Below are positions 27,415 to 37,785 of a DNA stretch of 64,000 bases, one piece after another. The notes beneath the pieces are model-generated. The model ran no database searches, had not been told where the DNA came from, and saw only the letters and a list, made by a program, of their open reading frames with translations. The stretch comes from Cyclobacterium roseum (lineage in GTDB: Bacteria; Bacteroidota; Bacteroidia; Cytophagales; Cyclobacteriaceae): contig NZ_WNKF01000007.1 in the NCBI RefSeq assembly GCF_010119225.1, forward strand, positions 62,001 to 126,000. The letters run 5' to 3'. The first letter of the stretch is position 1; the number at the start of each line of letters is the position of its first letter. Position numbers and translations under genes: made by a program.

Positions 27415-27608
27415 GCTGAAAAGGAGATTTTTTGCTGAAATTGGGTAATGTAATTGGGTTAATAAACGCCAAGGTTTTTAAATTCCGTAAGCCCGAACGT
27501 GAACTAATCCCCCATTCTTTAAACCACATCTTGTAGTCATTTTTTAAAAAAAAATTAAAATATTTTTCTTTTTGAAGGATAACTTTTTCATTCCCTTGTC
27601 TCCTTTGT

Positions 27609-28718
27609 ATGAATACCAATTTTATGTGCAAGCGAGATTATACGACAGAAGATTTTGTATTGGACCCTGAATTTCAAAAATGGGTCTTGTCCCCTGACAA
27701 GGCGACCAAAACGTATTGGGAAGGGTACATCAATGAAAATCCCGGTAAGCAAAAGGACATGTTGCTGGCTAGAAAACTGGTAGTGAACATGTCCAGAAGG
27801 GCTAGGGATGCAGAAGAAGGGCGCATAGAGGATACTTGGAATCACATTGACCAAGCCGTGGATAAACTGCAGTTGGAAATTCAGGACAAAAAAGTCATTC
27901 CACTCGATTCCTCAAGTACCCTAAGACATTTTGAAAGTAGAAAGTCAACCGGATATAACAGGTCCATGCAATTTTACCGGCTGGCGGGCATATTGCTTGT
28001 TGCTTTTTCCTTGTCTTTCCTGGTCAATGTATTTTTCCCCCAACCTGTACCGAGGATCGTAGAAATTCCTGTGGTTTACGAGGAGCATATAGCCCCTCCA
28101 GGTGTAAAATCCAACCTGACCCTACAAGACGGTTCCAAAGTGATCCTTAACTCGGGAAGTTCTCTCCGCTATATCAAAAATTTCGAATCCCATCAGCGGG
28201 TATTGGAGCTGCAGGGAGAAGCTTTTTTTGAGGTGGCCAAAGACGAAAGCCGGCCGTTTAGGGTGAAAACCGGTCCGGTCACCACCACCGCTTTGGGTAC
28301 CTCCTTTAATATAAAAGCCTTTGAAAATGAGCCATTGGAAATTTCCCTGCTGACCGGATTGGTGGAAGTGGATTTGGACTTGGAAGCTTCCTGGAAGAGG
28401 GAATTGGAACCGGGAGAAGGGCTACAGGTAGATCTGGACCGGGATCAGGTAAAAGAAGTCGCGTTTAACGGGGACCGGGTATTGGCCTGGACCCAAAAAA
28501 CCATTGTATTTGATCATACCCCCATGCCGGAGATCAAGCGGGTATTGGAAAACTGGTACGGGGTAAAGATAAGGTTTTCCAATCAGCCCAAAAGCGACTT
28601 GGAGTTGTCCGGGAGGTTCCATGACCAAACCCTGAAGAATGTGCTGGAAGGATTGAGTTATTCCGCCCGCTTTGATTTTAGAATAGAAAAAGACCAGGTA
28701 ACCTTAGAATTTCAATAA
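27609..28718 (+). CDS. FecR-type anti-sigma factor
   Basis: 369 residues; start at 27609 or the ATG five codons later. The cytoplasmic part (1-120) would hold the sigma factor; one membrane helix lies at about 124-143 (RLAGILLVAFSLSFLVNVFF); the periplasmic FecR domain (about 160-265) includes LTLQDGSKVILNSGSSLRY and FFEVAKDESRPFRVKTG; a C-terminal DUF4974-like domain ends DFRIEKDQVTLEF. It senses the STN domain of the SusC at 28864 and releases the sigma factor at 26765. 145 bases separate it from susC, with two hairpins in that space. Confidence 0.93.
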   Translation: MNTNFMCKRDYTTEDFVLDPEFQKWVLSPDKATKTYWEGYINENPGKQKDMLLARKLVVNMSRRARDAEEGRIEDTWNHIDQAVDKLQLEIQDKKVIPLDSSSTLRHFESRKSTGYNRSMQFYRLAGILLVAFSLSFLVNVFFPQPVPRIVEIPVVYEEHIAPPGVKSNLTLQDGSKVILNSGSSLRYIKNFESHQRVLELQGEAFFEVAKDESRPFRVKTGPVTTTALGTSFNIKAFENEPLEISLLTGLVEVDLDLEASWKRELEPGEGLQVDLDRDQVKEVAFNGDRVLAWTQKTIVFDHTPMPEIKRVLENWYGVKIRFSNQPKSDLELSGRFHDQTLKNVLEGLSYSARFDFRIEKDQVTLEFQ

Positions 28719-28758
28719 AACTGCCTATGGATAAAAACGGATAAGTGAAACAGAAAAA

Positions 28759-28827
28759 GGGGCAAGCGTGCGTCAACACCCCTGCCCCAAAGAGTAACCG
28801 GAAAACGGGACGGCCATCCCTATTCCG
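28759..28827 (+). promoter_or_regulatory. Two hairpins between fecR and susC
   Basis: First: GGGGC...GCCCC with inner GTG/CAC (28759-28788). Second: CGGA/TCCG enclosing GGGA/TCCC (28799-28827). No T run follows either, so they are not classic terminators. They may slow read-through or set mRNA ends, giving different FecR and SusC levels. Confidence 0.45.
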
Positions 28828-28863
28828 ATAAATGTTCATTTAACAAACAAACAATGTAAAGAT

Positions 28864-31800
28864 ATGAAAAAATGCCTACTAAAGCATGTGATCTACATGA
28901 GCAAATTATTTACCCTCGCTTTCACCCTCCAATGCCTCAGCATGAGTCTTCTTCTTGCCTGGAATGGCAATGCCCAGGTGAAAAGCATAGAAGAAGTATC
29001 GGTACACCTTTCTTTAAATGAAGTAAAGGTGGAAAAAGCCTTTAAGGAGCTGGAAAGAATCACTGAGTTTAATTTTGTTTTTGCTAATAGGGAAATTCGA
29101 GACAGTCCATTGATAACTTTGGAAAGCAATGGAGGAAGTCTTTATGACCTGTTGGTATCCATAGCGACTCAAACCAACCTCCGTTTTAAACAGGTCAATG
29201 AGACCATACATGTCAAGGAATCTGAGAGAGAGGAATTGATCACTTTGGTGGAATATGAAGAGATTACAATTTCGGGAACAGTATCGGATGAAAATGGGGA
29301 ACCTATGCCAGGGGCTACGATTACAGTAGAGGGAACCTCAACAGGAACTGTATCGGATATTGATGGTGATTTTTCCATTGATGTGGATGAAGGTGCTGTT
29401 TTGGTGGTATCCTTTATCGGATACCAGTCCAGGAGAATAACGGTTTCCAATCAATCCCAAATTGATGTTCAGTTAGAATTGGATGAATCCTCTTTGGAAG
29501 AGGTAGTAGTAGTGGGCTATGGTACCCAAAGGAAAGCAGATGTTACCGGTTCGGTGGCATCAGTTGGGTCAGAAACATTGGAAAATGCAGCTTCACCAAA
29601 TATTGTTCAGGCTTTACAGGGTGTTATGCCTGGTTTATCAGTTTCAATTAATTCATCAAGTGCCGAACAAAATGCAAGTATTAGAATAAGGGGTGAACAA
29701 TCCATAACCGCAAGTAACAACCCTTTAATTGTTTTGGATGGAATTCCCTGGGGAGGTAATTTATCAGAGATTCCCTCTGCTGATGTCAAATCAATCGATG
29801 TGCTGAAAGACGCATCAGCAACTGCAATTTATGGTTCAAGGGGAGCTAACGGAGTAATTCTAATTACTACAAATAAAGGTAGGGTAGGCGAAACAAGAGT
29901 TTCTATCCGATCGTCTTTTGGCTATAACCAGTTGGCCAAAAAACCAAACATGTTAAATGGCGAAAAATTTTATGATTATAAATTGGAGTATCTTGATGCG
30001 GAACCTGATATGGCCCTGACGAGTACAGAAATAGAGAATTATAATGCTGGTATATCAACTGATTGGATTGACCATGCCACCAGATTAGGGCAGCAACAAC
30101 AACATACATTAACCTTATCCGGGGGTGGAGAGAACCATTTGTTTTTTATTTCAGGTAATTTTTTAAATACTGAAGGTATCGCAAAAAACGACGAGTTTTC
30201 CAGGTATTCTTTACGGTTAAACTTTCAAAAGGATTTATCAGAATGGCTGCGCTTCGCAACCAATACATCAATGACATATCTTGATCGTGATGGTATACCA
30301 GCTAACTTTGGTAGGGCTGTCCGAATGAATCCATTAATTACACCATATAATGAAGATGGTACAATAAATTTATACCCATGGCCAGAGGATCCCTTTTATT
30401 ATAATCCGCTTAGTCCTTTAAATGCACAAGATTTAAATCGAGACCATAAGTTGTTTACCAATAATTATTTTGATATAGATATTCCTTTTATTAAGGGATT
30501 GAATTATAGGATAAACACAGGATTGACTTTTCAGTATATAAATCAGGAAACTTATTATAACAATCAAACAGTTAATGGTTTCACAAGTGGGGGGTATTCC
30601 GATGTATCAAACAGAGTTAATATTAGTTCGTTGGTTGAAAACATCATCAATTATCAGAAACTAATTGGAGATCACTCTATTAGATTTACAGGTTTATATA
30701 GTTTCCAGTGGGATGAATATAAAATAAGGGCAATACAATCGGAAGGATTTCCCAACCATGTTTTAACCACCTACCAGGCAAGTTCGGGAGCGTTGATAAA
30801 TCCTAGATCAAATTTAAATCAATCGGGATTGGTTTCTCAAATGGCAAGATTGAACTATGCTTATAAAGGCAAATATTTATTGACATCTACCGTAAGACGA
30901 GATGGATATTCAGGTTTTGGAGAAAATACAAAATACGGAGTTTTCCCATCTGTTGCCCTGAGCTGGAACATGTCAGAAGAAAATTTTATAGCTGAAAACT
31001 TTGATTGGATTGAACAACTAAAGTTAAGGGCATCCTGGGGTAAATCTGGTAACCAGGCTATTGGTGCATACAGTACACTTTCCAGGTTAGCCAACAGAAA
31101 CTATTTAACAGGAAGCAACGGAACCACCACTGCACCAGGATATGTTCCCCGCCGTTTGTCAAATCCAGATTTGGGATGGGAGACGACACAAAACTGGAAT
31201 TTGGGTCTTGATTTTATTATTTTAAATGGAAGAATTAGTGGAAATATAGATGTATTTAAATCAAATGTAAAAGATTTGCTTTTAGATAGAAGAATTTCAG
31301 CAAATTTTGGCATACCAGGTTCGGAGATAACTGAAAATATTGGGAAAACCGAAAATAAAGGCCTGGAAATTGGGTTAAAGGGGACACCCGTTCAAACTTC
31401 AGATTTTGCATGGAATCTGGCGCTCAATTACTCTGCTTCCAGAAACAAAATTGTTGAATTATATGGAGACGGGGAAGATGATTTGTTGAACAGATGGTTT
31501 ATCGGAGAGCCAATTAATGTTTATTTTGATTATGGTTGGGGAGGGGTCTTTCAACTGGATGATAATATTGAAGGAAGTGCACAGCCCAATGCACAACCGG
31601 GATGGGTGAAAATCATTGATAAAAATGAGGATGGAGAAATAACAGAGAGAGATCGCATGATTCTGGGACAAACATTTCCTGATTTTGTAGCAGGGTTAAA
31701 CTCTAATTTCAGATATAAAAATCTTTCTCTCAATTTGTTTTTTTCAGGGGTTGTGGGTATCGAAAAACCCAATAACCTGGGTGATCCAGAAATGGGAGCC

Positions 31801-32139
31801 AATCAATATAGAGCAAATAATTGGGATCTTTGGGATCATTGGAGACCAGATATTCCTTCCACGAAATATCCTGCTAATAAGGCGGGTGCTAATCTACTCC
31901 CTAGTAGAGTGCCGCGCTTTGCGGATGCCAGTTTTGTTCGGCTAAAAGATGTAAGATTAGCTTACGATTTAAGCCAGGTTGGGAAAGATCTGATAATCTT
32001 GAAAAGCCTTAAAATCTATTTTAATGTTAACAATGTATTTACCATAACCAATTGGTCGGGAATTGATCCGGAACTTTCAAATCAGGAATCCATTCCGTTT
32101 CAAAGAACATATGTAATGGGTTTAAATGTTGGATTTTAA
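28864..32139 (+). CDS. SusC/RagA-type TonB-dependent transporter with STN domain
   Basis: 1091 residues, outer membrane. Signal peptide about 1-37. The STN domain (about 45-118), beginning ahead of LERITEFNFVFANREI, passes signals to FecR. Then a carboxypeptidase-D regulatory-like domain (ISGTVSDENGEPMPGATITV), the TonB box with LEEVVVVGYGTQRK, the plug (IRGEQSI...LDGIPWGGN...LKDASATAIYGSRGANGVI) and a barrel ending VMGLNVGF. It imports oligosaccharides with the SusD encoded 11 bases downstream. It is the only transporter here with STN, and its sigma/anti-sigma pair lies directly upstream. Confidence 0.95.
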   Translation: MKKCLLKHVIYMSKLFTLAFTLQCLSMSLLLAWNGNAQVKSIEEVSVHLSLNEVKVEKAFKELERITEFNFVFANREIRDSPLITLESNGGSLYDLLVSIATQTNLRFKQVNETIHVKESEREELITLVEYEEITISGTVSDENGEPMPGATITVEGTSTGTVSDIDGDFSIDVDEGAVLVVSFIGYQSRRITVSNQSQIDVQLELDESSLEEVVVVGYGTQRKADVTGSVASVGSETLENAASPNIVQALQGVMPGLSVSINSSSAEQNASIRIRGEQSITASNNPLIVLDGIPWGGNLSEIPSADVKSIDVLKDASATAIYGSRGANGVILITTNKGRVGETRVSIRSSFGYNQLAKKPNMLNGEKFYDYKLEYLDAEPDMALTSTEIENYNAGISTDWIDHATRLGQQQQHTLTLSGGGENHLFFISGNFLNTEGIAKNDEFSRYSLRLNFQKDLSEWLRFATNTSMTYLDRDGIPANFGRAVRMNPLITPYNEDGTINLYPWPEDPFYYNPLSPLNAQDLNRDHKLFTNNYFDIDIPFIKGLNYRINTGLTFQYINQETYYNNQTVNGFTSGGYSDVSNRVNISSLVENIINYQKLIGDHSIRFTGLYSFQWDEYKIRAIQSEGFPNHVLTTYQASSGALINPRSNLNQSGLVSQMARLNYAYKGKYLLTSTVRRDGYSGFGENTKYGVFPSVALSWNMSEENFIAENFDWIEQLKLRASWGKSGNQAIGAYSTLSRLANRNYLTGSNGTTTAPGYVPRRLSNPDLGWETTQNWNLGLDFIILNGRISGNIDVFKSNVKDLLLDRRISANFGIPGSEITENIGKTENKGLEIGLKGTPVQTSDFAWNLALNYSASRNKIVELYGDGEDDLLNRWFIGEPINVYFDYGWGGVFQLDDNIEGSAQPNAQPGWVKIIDKNEDGEITERDRMILGQTFPDFVAGLNSNFRYKNLSLNLFFSGVVGIEKPNNLGDPEMGANQYRANNWDLWDHWRPDIPSTKYPANKAGANLLPSRVPRFADASFVRLKDVRLAYDLSQVGKDLIILKSLKIYFNVNNVFTITNWSGIDPELSNQESIPFQRTYVMGLNVGF

Positions 32140-32150
32140 AAAATGAAAAA

Positions 32151-33773
32151 ATGAAAAAATATTTAAAAATTCTCTATATAATCAATTTCATACTATTTGG
32201 ATCTTGTTCACTAGAGGACTTCTTGGTAGAGAAACCAAAAGATATAATTGCAGCAGAAAATCTGTACGAAAATTATGATGGATTTCAAGCTGGGATCAAT
32301 GGCCTTTATTCTTACGTTTTAAAAGAAAGACAAGGACCAGGTAATACGGGTAATTATGTTTTTAATATTCCCATGATGCAGGGAACAGATATCGCCTGGG
32401 CCCCCCTATGGCTTCATACTGGGAATCTTTCGTATGATGAATTGAATACATTGACCTCGGAAGCAAATTATTTGGGAGATCTATGGGATTGGCTTTACCA
32501 GGTTATTAATGCAGCCAATACAATTATCGAAAGGGCAGAGAATGAAAACGTTGACTGGGGAACAAATGCGGCAGAAAGAAAAAACCATATTCTCGCTGAA
32601 GCAAGAACCATAAGGGCATGGGCATACCGGCATTTGACCAACCTCTGGAGTGACGTACCGCTAACAACAAGAGAGTCAACGGGATCCGACCTTGATATAG
32701 AATGGAGACCTACCCCGAGAATCGAGGTAGAGGAGCAAATGGAAGCAGATTGGCTTTTTGCCATGGAACATCTTCCTGAAGCACAGGAAATACCGGGCAG
32801 GTTGTCAAAGGCCGTGCCAATGCACTATTTGACAGAATTATATCTTATCTGGGAAAATTATAGCCAGGCTGAGACTATGGCTAAGAATTTGATAAATAAC
32901 GGCAACTTTTCGTTGGTTACTGAGCGGTACGGTATTGAACAAAATCAACCAGGCACCCCATTTACTGATATATTTATTGATGGAAATGTGAGCAGATTCC
33001 AGGGGAATACAGAAGTGCTCTGGTCTTTCCAGAGGGAATTTCAGGTGATTGGAGGGGAAATTAAATCAAATATGCGACGATTGTATGTCCCTTGGTACTG
33101 GCAAAAATACAAAGGAGTATCTTTAGATATTACTGTTGACCGGGGAGGTAGAGGACTTGCTTGTGTAGCTGCTACAAATTGGGCCATTGAAAATTTTGGA
33201 GATAATGATGACCGGGGAGGACCACATGCTCTTCGAAAATATTATATAATCCAGGCAGGAGATAGAATAGATGAAGGGGCAGGTTATGCTGTTGGAGATA
33301 CCTTATGGATGGATTGGAGCCTGGACAATATGGTTCTGCGAAATCGCGGTTGGCCTTCTGTCACCAAGTTCGATTTTGCAATTCCACAGGATGTAAGATC
33401 AGGAGCGAGTTATAAAGATGCACCATACCTTCGTTTGGCAGAAACCTATTTACTGCTGGCCGAAGCGCAGATTATGCAGAGTAAAACAGCTGAGGCAGCT
33501 GAAACATTCAATGCGCTTCGCAGAAGGGCCAACGCCCCGGAAATATCATCGGGAGATGTTACGGTAGACTTTCTACTGGATGAACGTGCCCGGGAACTTT
33601 TATTTGAGGAACACCGCCGGTATGTATTGGTACGCCTCAATAAATATGTTGAACGTGTGAAGGCACATAATTATAGGGCTGCTCCATATGTGGCGGAACA
33701 GTATAGATATTTACCTATACCTCAGCATGTTATAGATGCTTCCCCAGGATATCCCCAAAATCAAGGTTATTGA
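32151..33773 (+). CDS. SusD/RagB-family glycan-binding lipoprotein
   Basis: 540 residues. Lipobox LFGSC (Cys 19) anchors it to the outer leaflet of the outer membrane. SusD fold signs: the TPR-type helices (LAEARTIRAWAYRHLTNLW) and the C-terminal YLRLAETYLLLAEAQ and LDERARELLFEEHRRY blocks, ending YLPIPQHVIDASPGYPQNQGY. It forms the lid over the SusC barrel encoded just upstream and captures the oligosaccharide. Confidence 0.95.
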   Translation: MKKYLKILYIINFILFGSCSLEDFLVEKPKDIIAAENLYENYDGFQAGINGLYSYVLKERQGPGNTGNYVFNIPMMQGTDIAWAPLWLHTGNLSYDELNTLTSEANYLGDLWDWLYQVINAANTIIERAENENVDWGTNAAERKNHILAEARTIRAWAYRHLTNLWSDVPLTTRESTGSDLDIEWRPTPRIEVEEQMEADWLFAMEHLPEAQEIPGRLSKAVPMHYLTELYLIWENYSQAETMAKNLINNGNFSLVTERYGIEQNQPGTPFTDIFIDGNVSRFQGNTEVLWSFQREFQVIGGEIKSNMRRLYVPWYWQKYKGVSLDITVDRGGRGLACVAATNWAIENFGDNDDRGGPHALRKYYIIQAGDRIDEGAGYAVGDTLWMDWSLDNMVLRNRGWPSVTKFDFAIPQDVRSGASYKDAPYLRLAETYLLLAEAQIMQSKTAEAAETFNALRRRANAPEISSGDVTVDFLLDERARELLFEEHRRYVLVRLNKYVERVKAHNYRAAPYVAEQYRYLPIPQHVIDASPGYPQNQGY

Positions 33774-33830
33774 TTTATTAAGGTAAATCGTCTGTTAATA
33801 ACAAATTATTATTTATAAAATATAATTGAG

Positions 33831-34850
33831 ATGGGAAAAAAAATGATTAGTACCATACTATTGTTAAGTATTTTTACTCTTTCTGCAATTGCTCAAAACA
33901 GGGCATCCTGGATGAAAGATGCACAGTGGGGAGTGATGATTCATTATCAACCCGAGTGGTTGGCATCTGAAAACCAACTTGATTCTATAACATTAGATAA
34001 TTGGAATGAGTTAATTGACAATTATGATTGTGATGGATTGGCTAAGCAGTTGTCAGAAGTAGGTGCCGGATATCTTATCTTCACTGTTCGGCATGGTCCC
34101 GCATTTTTTGCCTCTCCTAATTCCATGTATGATCATTATACCGGGCAGGTTCCCAGCAGATGCAGTAATCGCGATCTGATCTCAGATCTTTCTGATGCGT
34201 TAGATGAGTATGGAATCAAGCTTATCGCTTATCTTCCCGCTCACGCTCCCTATAGAAATAAGGCTGAAATGGAGGGTTTTGCACTCACCAGGGGGGATCA
34301 CTATAAGTTTGGGGCTTTTGAAAGGAACTCAGAAGCACTTCTGCGTTGGCAGGAAATCATCAGAGAATATTCAATACGCTGGGGTGATAAAGTTGCCGGC
34401 TGGTGGCTTGATGGATGCTATCGACCCAATATAAATCTCAGACAACCCGATATTCCTAATTTTGCATCCTTAGCTGCTGCTGCACGATCCGGTAATCCAA
34501 ACAGGATCGTAGCTTTTAATCCAGGAGTATTTCCCAGGATAATGTCGTTGACACCATACGAAGATTATACTGCGGGAGAGACCAATGACCCAGGAAGTAT
34601 CCAATGGAGGTATAATTATGAGGGTATGATTGATGGCAAGCAAATACAAATATTAAGCTACTTGGGTAAATTCTGGGGACAAGGTGCCCCGAGATTTGCT
34701 GTTGATGAAGTTGTTAAGTATAGCACGGATATCAAGGAAGTAGGAGGAGCAGTTACTTGGGATGTCCCCCCTTCTGTTGATGGAACAATACCAAGCGATT
34801 TTATGAAACAGCTTACTAAGATTGGAGAAGCGTTGGGAACAAATAAATAA
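33831..34850 (+). CDS. GH29-like (alpha-L-fucosidase superfamily) glycosidase, copy A
   Basis: 339 residues. Signal peptide about 1-21. The barrel shows the GH29-like entrance WMKDAQWGVMIHYQPEW, then GAGYLIFTVRHGPAFFASPNSM, YGIKLIAYLPAHAP, and GWWLDGCY, whose aspartate sits where GH29 has its nucleophile (WFDG). Shorter than classical fucosidases (about 450-500), with no C-terminal beta-sandwich. Acid/base residue not identified. It lies directly after SusCD and before its paralogue and a sulfatase, so it probably acts on a sulfated, perhaps fucose-bearing, glycan. Confidence 0.7.
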   Translation: MGKKMISTILLLSIFTLSAIAQNRASWMKDAQWGVMIHYQPEWLASENQLDSITLDNWNELIDNYDCDGLAKQLSEVGAGYLIFTVRHGPAFFASPNSMYDHYTGQVPSRCSNRDLISDLSDALDEYGIKLIAYLPAHAPYRNKAEMEGFALTRGDHYKFGAFERNSEALLRWQEIIREYSIRWGDKVAGWWLDGCYRPNINLRQPDIPNFASLAAAARSGNPNRIVAFNPGVFPRIMSLTPYEDYTAGETNDPGSIQWRYNYEGMIDGKQIQILSYLGKFWGQGAPRFAVDEVVKYSTDIKEVGGAVTWDVPPSVDGTIPSDFMKQLTKIGEALGTNK

Positions 34851-35026
34851 TAGACTTTGAAACTAACTTGCAAGAAAACTCACTTGTTGTTGGGAACTTA
34901 TATGGTAGAATAAATGAACGGGAGTGTTCAAAAAATCTAGCATAACAGACCTGAAAATCCAAATTATCCTAAATCCCAAGTTTTCAATCAAGATGTTATC
35001 TTGCAACAAAGAAAGACTACCAAATT

Positions 35027-35062
35027 AGGTTAACCATCTGTTTTATCGGGTGGTTACCTTTT
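35027..35062 (+). terminator. Hairpin between the two GH29-like genes
   Basis: AGGTTAACCA (35027-35036) pairs, with one bulged T, with TGGTTACCT (35051-35059) and is followed by TTTT. A weak intrinsic terminator or attenuator; it ends 13 bases before the next ATG. Confidence 0.4.
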
Positions 35063-35075
35063 AAAGTTATTTAAA

Positions 35076-36080
35076 ATGATAAAAAAAATTTATAGCACAA
35101 TATTTTTGTTGAGTATTCTAGTTTTATCAGTTAATGCTCAAAACAGGGCATCATGGATGAAAGATGCAAAATGGGGAGTAATGTTACATTACAGTGCCGC
35201 AATCTTAGCATCGGAAAATAAACTGGATAAGGACTCAATCAACTTTGATAAATGGAATTATCTTGTAGATAATTTTGATTGTGAGGGACTTGCAAAGCAA
35301 TTGTCGGATGTAGGTGCCGGATATCTGGTAATTACAATTCGACATGTAGGGGGATTTTTTATGGCACCCAATTCAATGTATGAGCATTACATGGGGCAAG
35401 CGCCCAGTATTAGCAGCAACCGCGATCTAATAGTTGATTTACATCATGCCCTGGATCAATACGGAATTAAACTAATTACCTACGTATCTTCCAAATTTCG
35501 TTTTAATCCGGAAGAAGTAAAAGCATTTGCATGGGATAGGGATGATCCAAGAAAGGCAGAAATGTATCTGCGTTGGCAGGAAGTTATCAGGGAATTTTCC
35601 ATGCGCTGGGGAGATAAGGTCTCAGGATGGTGGATAGATGGTTGTTATACACCCAATACCCATTTTAGACACCCGGATATTCCAAATTTTGCTTCCATGG
35701 CCGCCGCAGCCCGTGCCGGTAATCCAAACGGTATTGTAGCTTTTAACCCGGGTGTTTTTCCCAGAGTCATGTCTTTGACACCTTATGAGGACTATACAGC
35801 AGGCGAAATTAATGACCCAAGTAGCATTCGTTGGAAGTTCAATGAAGATGGAATGATTGATGGAAATCAAATCCAAATTTTAAGTTATTTAGGCAAAACC
35901 TGGGGAAAAGGCGACCCCAGGTTTACCGCTGAACAGGTTATTAAGCACAGCCTGGATGTTAATGAAAAAGGCGGTGCGGTAACCTGGGATGTTCCTCCAT
36001 TGCGTAATGGAACCATTTCCGACGATTTTATGAAACAGTTGGGAAAGATTGGTGATGCGTTGGGTACCAATAAAAAATAG
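35076..36080 (+). CDS. GH29-like glycosidase, copy B
   Basis: 334 residues, a tandem paralogue of the preceding gene (about two thirds identical by eye). Signal peptide about 1-21. WMKDAKWGVMLHYSAA, YGIKLITYVSSKFRF, GWWIDGCY with the candidate nucleophile, and GGAVTWDVPP at the end are all conserved. Copy A and copy B differ most around the active-site loop after YGIKLI (copy A AYLPAHAPYRNK, copy B TYVSSKFRFNPE), which suggests they recognise different linkages or substituents. Confidence 0.7.
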   Translation: MIKKIYSTIFLLSILVLSVNAQNRASWMKDAKWGVMLHYSAAILASENKLDKDSINFDKWNYLVDNFDCEGLAKQLSDVGAGYLVITIRHVGGFFMAPNSMYEHYMGQAPSISSNRDLIVDLHHALDQYGIKLITYVSSKFRFNPEEVKAFAWDRDDPRKAEMYLRWQEVIREFSMRWGDKVSGWWIDGCYTPNTHFRHPDIPNFASMAAAARAGNPNGIVAFNPGVFPRVMSLTPYEDYTAGEINDPSSIRWKFNEDGMIDGNQIQILSYLGKTWGKGDPRFTAEQVIKHSLDVNEKGGAVTWDVPPLRNGTISDDFMKQLGKIGDALGTNKK

Positions 36081-36115
36081 TTGCCTAAATATTGAACACT
36101 AAAAAAACTAATAAA

Positions 36116-37567
36116 ATGCAACAATTTAAAAGGATAATTTTTCTTTTTCTGTTAACAAGTTTATTTTTCTCTTGTAAATCAGAAGTTAAAGAAACCCAAC
36201 CCAATATTGTGGTAATCCTATGTGATGATTTAGGGTATGGTGATTTATCCGCTTTTGGGCATCCGATCATTGAAACGCCGAATTTAGATGAATTGGCTGA
36301 GGATGGTATTAAATTTACCAGTTTCTATTCTGCAGCACCGGTTTGTTCTCCGGCGCGTGCAGGTATGCTCACAGGTAGAAGCCCTAATCGAGCAGGAATC
36401 TATGATTATATACGGCCAGCGAACGGAGAAGTAGAAGACTGTCTCGATATGGTTCATTTACAAGCTGATGAACAAACAATTCCCGCCATGCTAAAGGAGG
36501 TGGGGTATTCGACCTTTTTATCGGGAAAATGGCATCTTAATTCAAAGTTTAACAGCGATGAACAGCCAACACCTGGAGATTTTGGTTTCGACCATTGGTT
36601 TGCTACGCAGAACGTAGCAAGGCCAAGTCATGAAAACCCAACTAATTTTGTGCGCAATGGCGAAGAGGTAGGGGAATTGAAAGGTTTTAGTTGCCAGATT
36701 GTTGTTGACGAAGCCTTGAATTGGTTACGAAACAGAGAATCCGAAAATCCATTTTATCTGCAGGTTTGTATTCACGAACCCCATGGGCCGATAGAATCGC
36801 CGAAATTCTTGGTTGATAATTATTTACCAAAATCGACAAATGAAGATCAGGCACAATATTTTGCAAATGTGGCGAATATAGATGATGCTGTTGGGCGTTT
36901 GGTGGAATACCTGAAAGAGAATTATGGTGAAAACACACTTGTTATATTTAGTTCAGATAACGGACCAGAAACTTTACACCGCTTTAAAGGTGCAATAAGG
37001 GCCTATGGTTCGCCGGGGCCGTTAAAAGGAATGAAATTGTGGACAACGGAGGGAGGAATCCGGGTCCCGGGAATTTTATCCTGGTTAGGAAAAGAGACCT
37101 TTAACGGTACTTCAGATGCCGTTGTCTCGTTGTTGGACTTGATGCCCACTTTTGCAGAGATTTCCGGAGCAAAACTGCCAGAAAGAGCACTGGACGGGCA
37201 GTCTATGATTCCAGTAGTTGAAACCGGAAAGATGGAGCGGCACAAACCCCTCTTATGGGCTTTTTATGATGCGATAAATCAACACAGGGTTTCCATGCGC
37301 ACAGATGATTGGAAAATTCTCGCCCGACTGAAAACCGATTCTACCTACCTGCCATTGATACATAACTTATATGAAGGAAATGAAGCATTGATTAAGCAGA
37401 CCCATTTGGTTGATTTTGAATTCTACAATATGAACGAAGGTATTAAGGAAGCAGAAAATGTTGCTAAATTATATCCGGAGGAATTTGAGGAAATGAAAAA
37501 CCTTTTGAAAATGGAGTATAACGATCTATTAAAGGGGAGTCATGTATGGAGTAGAGGAGGTGAGTAG
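36116..37567 (+). CDS. Sulfatase lipoprotein (type I)
   Basis: 483 residues from ATG 36116 (the TTG at 36092 is an unlikely start). Lipobox LFFSC (Cys 20). Metal-binding CDD, formylglycine motif CSPAR with C77 (AAPVCSPARAGMLTG), GKWHLN and SDNGPE. It sits in the same run as SusCD and the two GH29-like genes, so it should work on the same glycan outside the cell or in the periplasm. Starts 35 bases after copy B. Confidence 0.92.
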   Translation: MQQFKRIIFLFLLTSLFFSCKSEVKETQPNIVVILCDDLGYGDLSAFGHPIIETPNLDELAEDGIKFTSFYSAAPVCSPARAGMLTGRSPNRAGIYDYIRPANGEVEDCLDMVHLQADEQTIPAMLKEVGYSTFLSGKWHLNSKFNSDEQPTPGDFGFDHWFATQNVARPSHENPTNFVRNGEEVGELKGFSCQIVVDEALNWLRNRESENPFYLQVCIHEPHGPIESPKFLVDNYLPKSTNEDQAQYFANVANIDDAVGRLVEYLKENYGENTLVIFSSDNGPETLHRFKGAIRAYGSPGPLKGMKLWTTEGGIRVPGILSWLGKETFNGTSDAVVSLLDLMPTFAEISGAKLPERALDGQSMIPVVETGKMERHKPLLWAFYDAINQHRVSMRTDDWKILARLKTDSTYLPLIHNLYEGNEALIKQTHLVDFEFYNMNEGIKEAENVAKLYPEEFEEMKNLLKMEYNDLLKGSHVWSRGGE

Positions 37568-37785
37568 ACGTTACAATAATGTTTTCTTCGGTTGTTTTTG
37601 AAAGCACTTTCACCTATATCTTTGATGTAATAGGATTGTATTTATTCTTTTAGATGACATAGGATATGACGATTTTATTTCAAATGTGCAGCCTAATAAT
37701 GATTCAAAATAATTTGTTAGGAGTGGCAGTGATCATCAATTCTAATTTTTATGTATTTGTAGAGTCAATTAATCAAAAAAAAATT

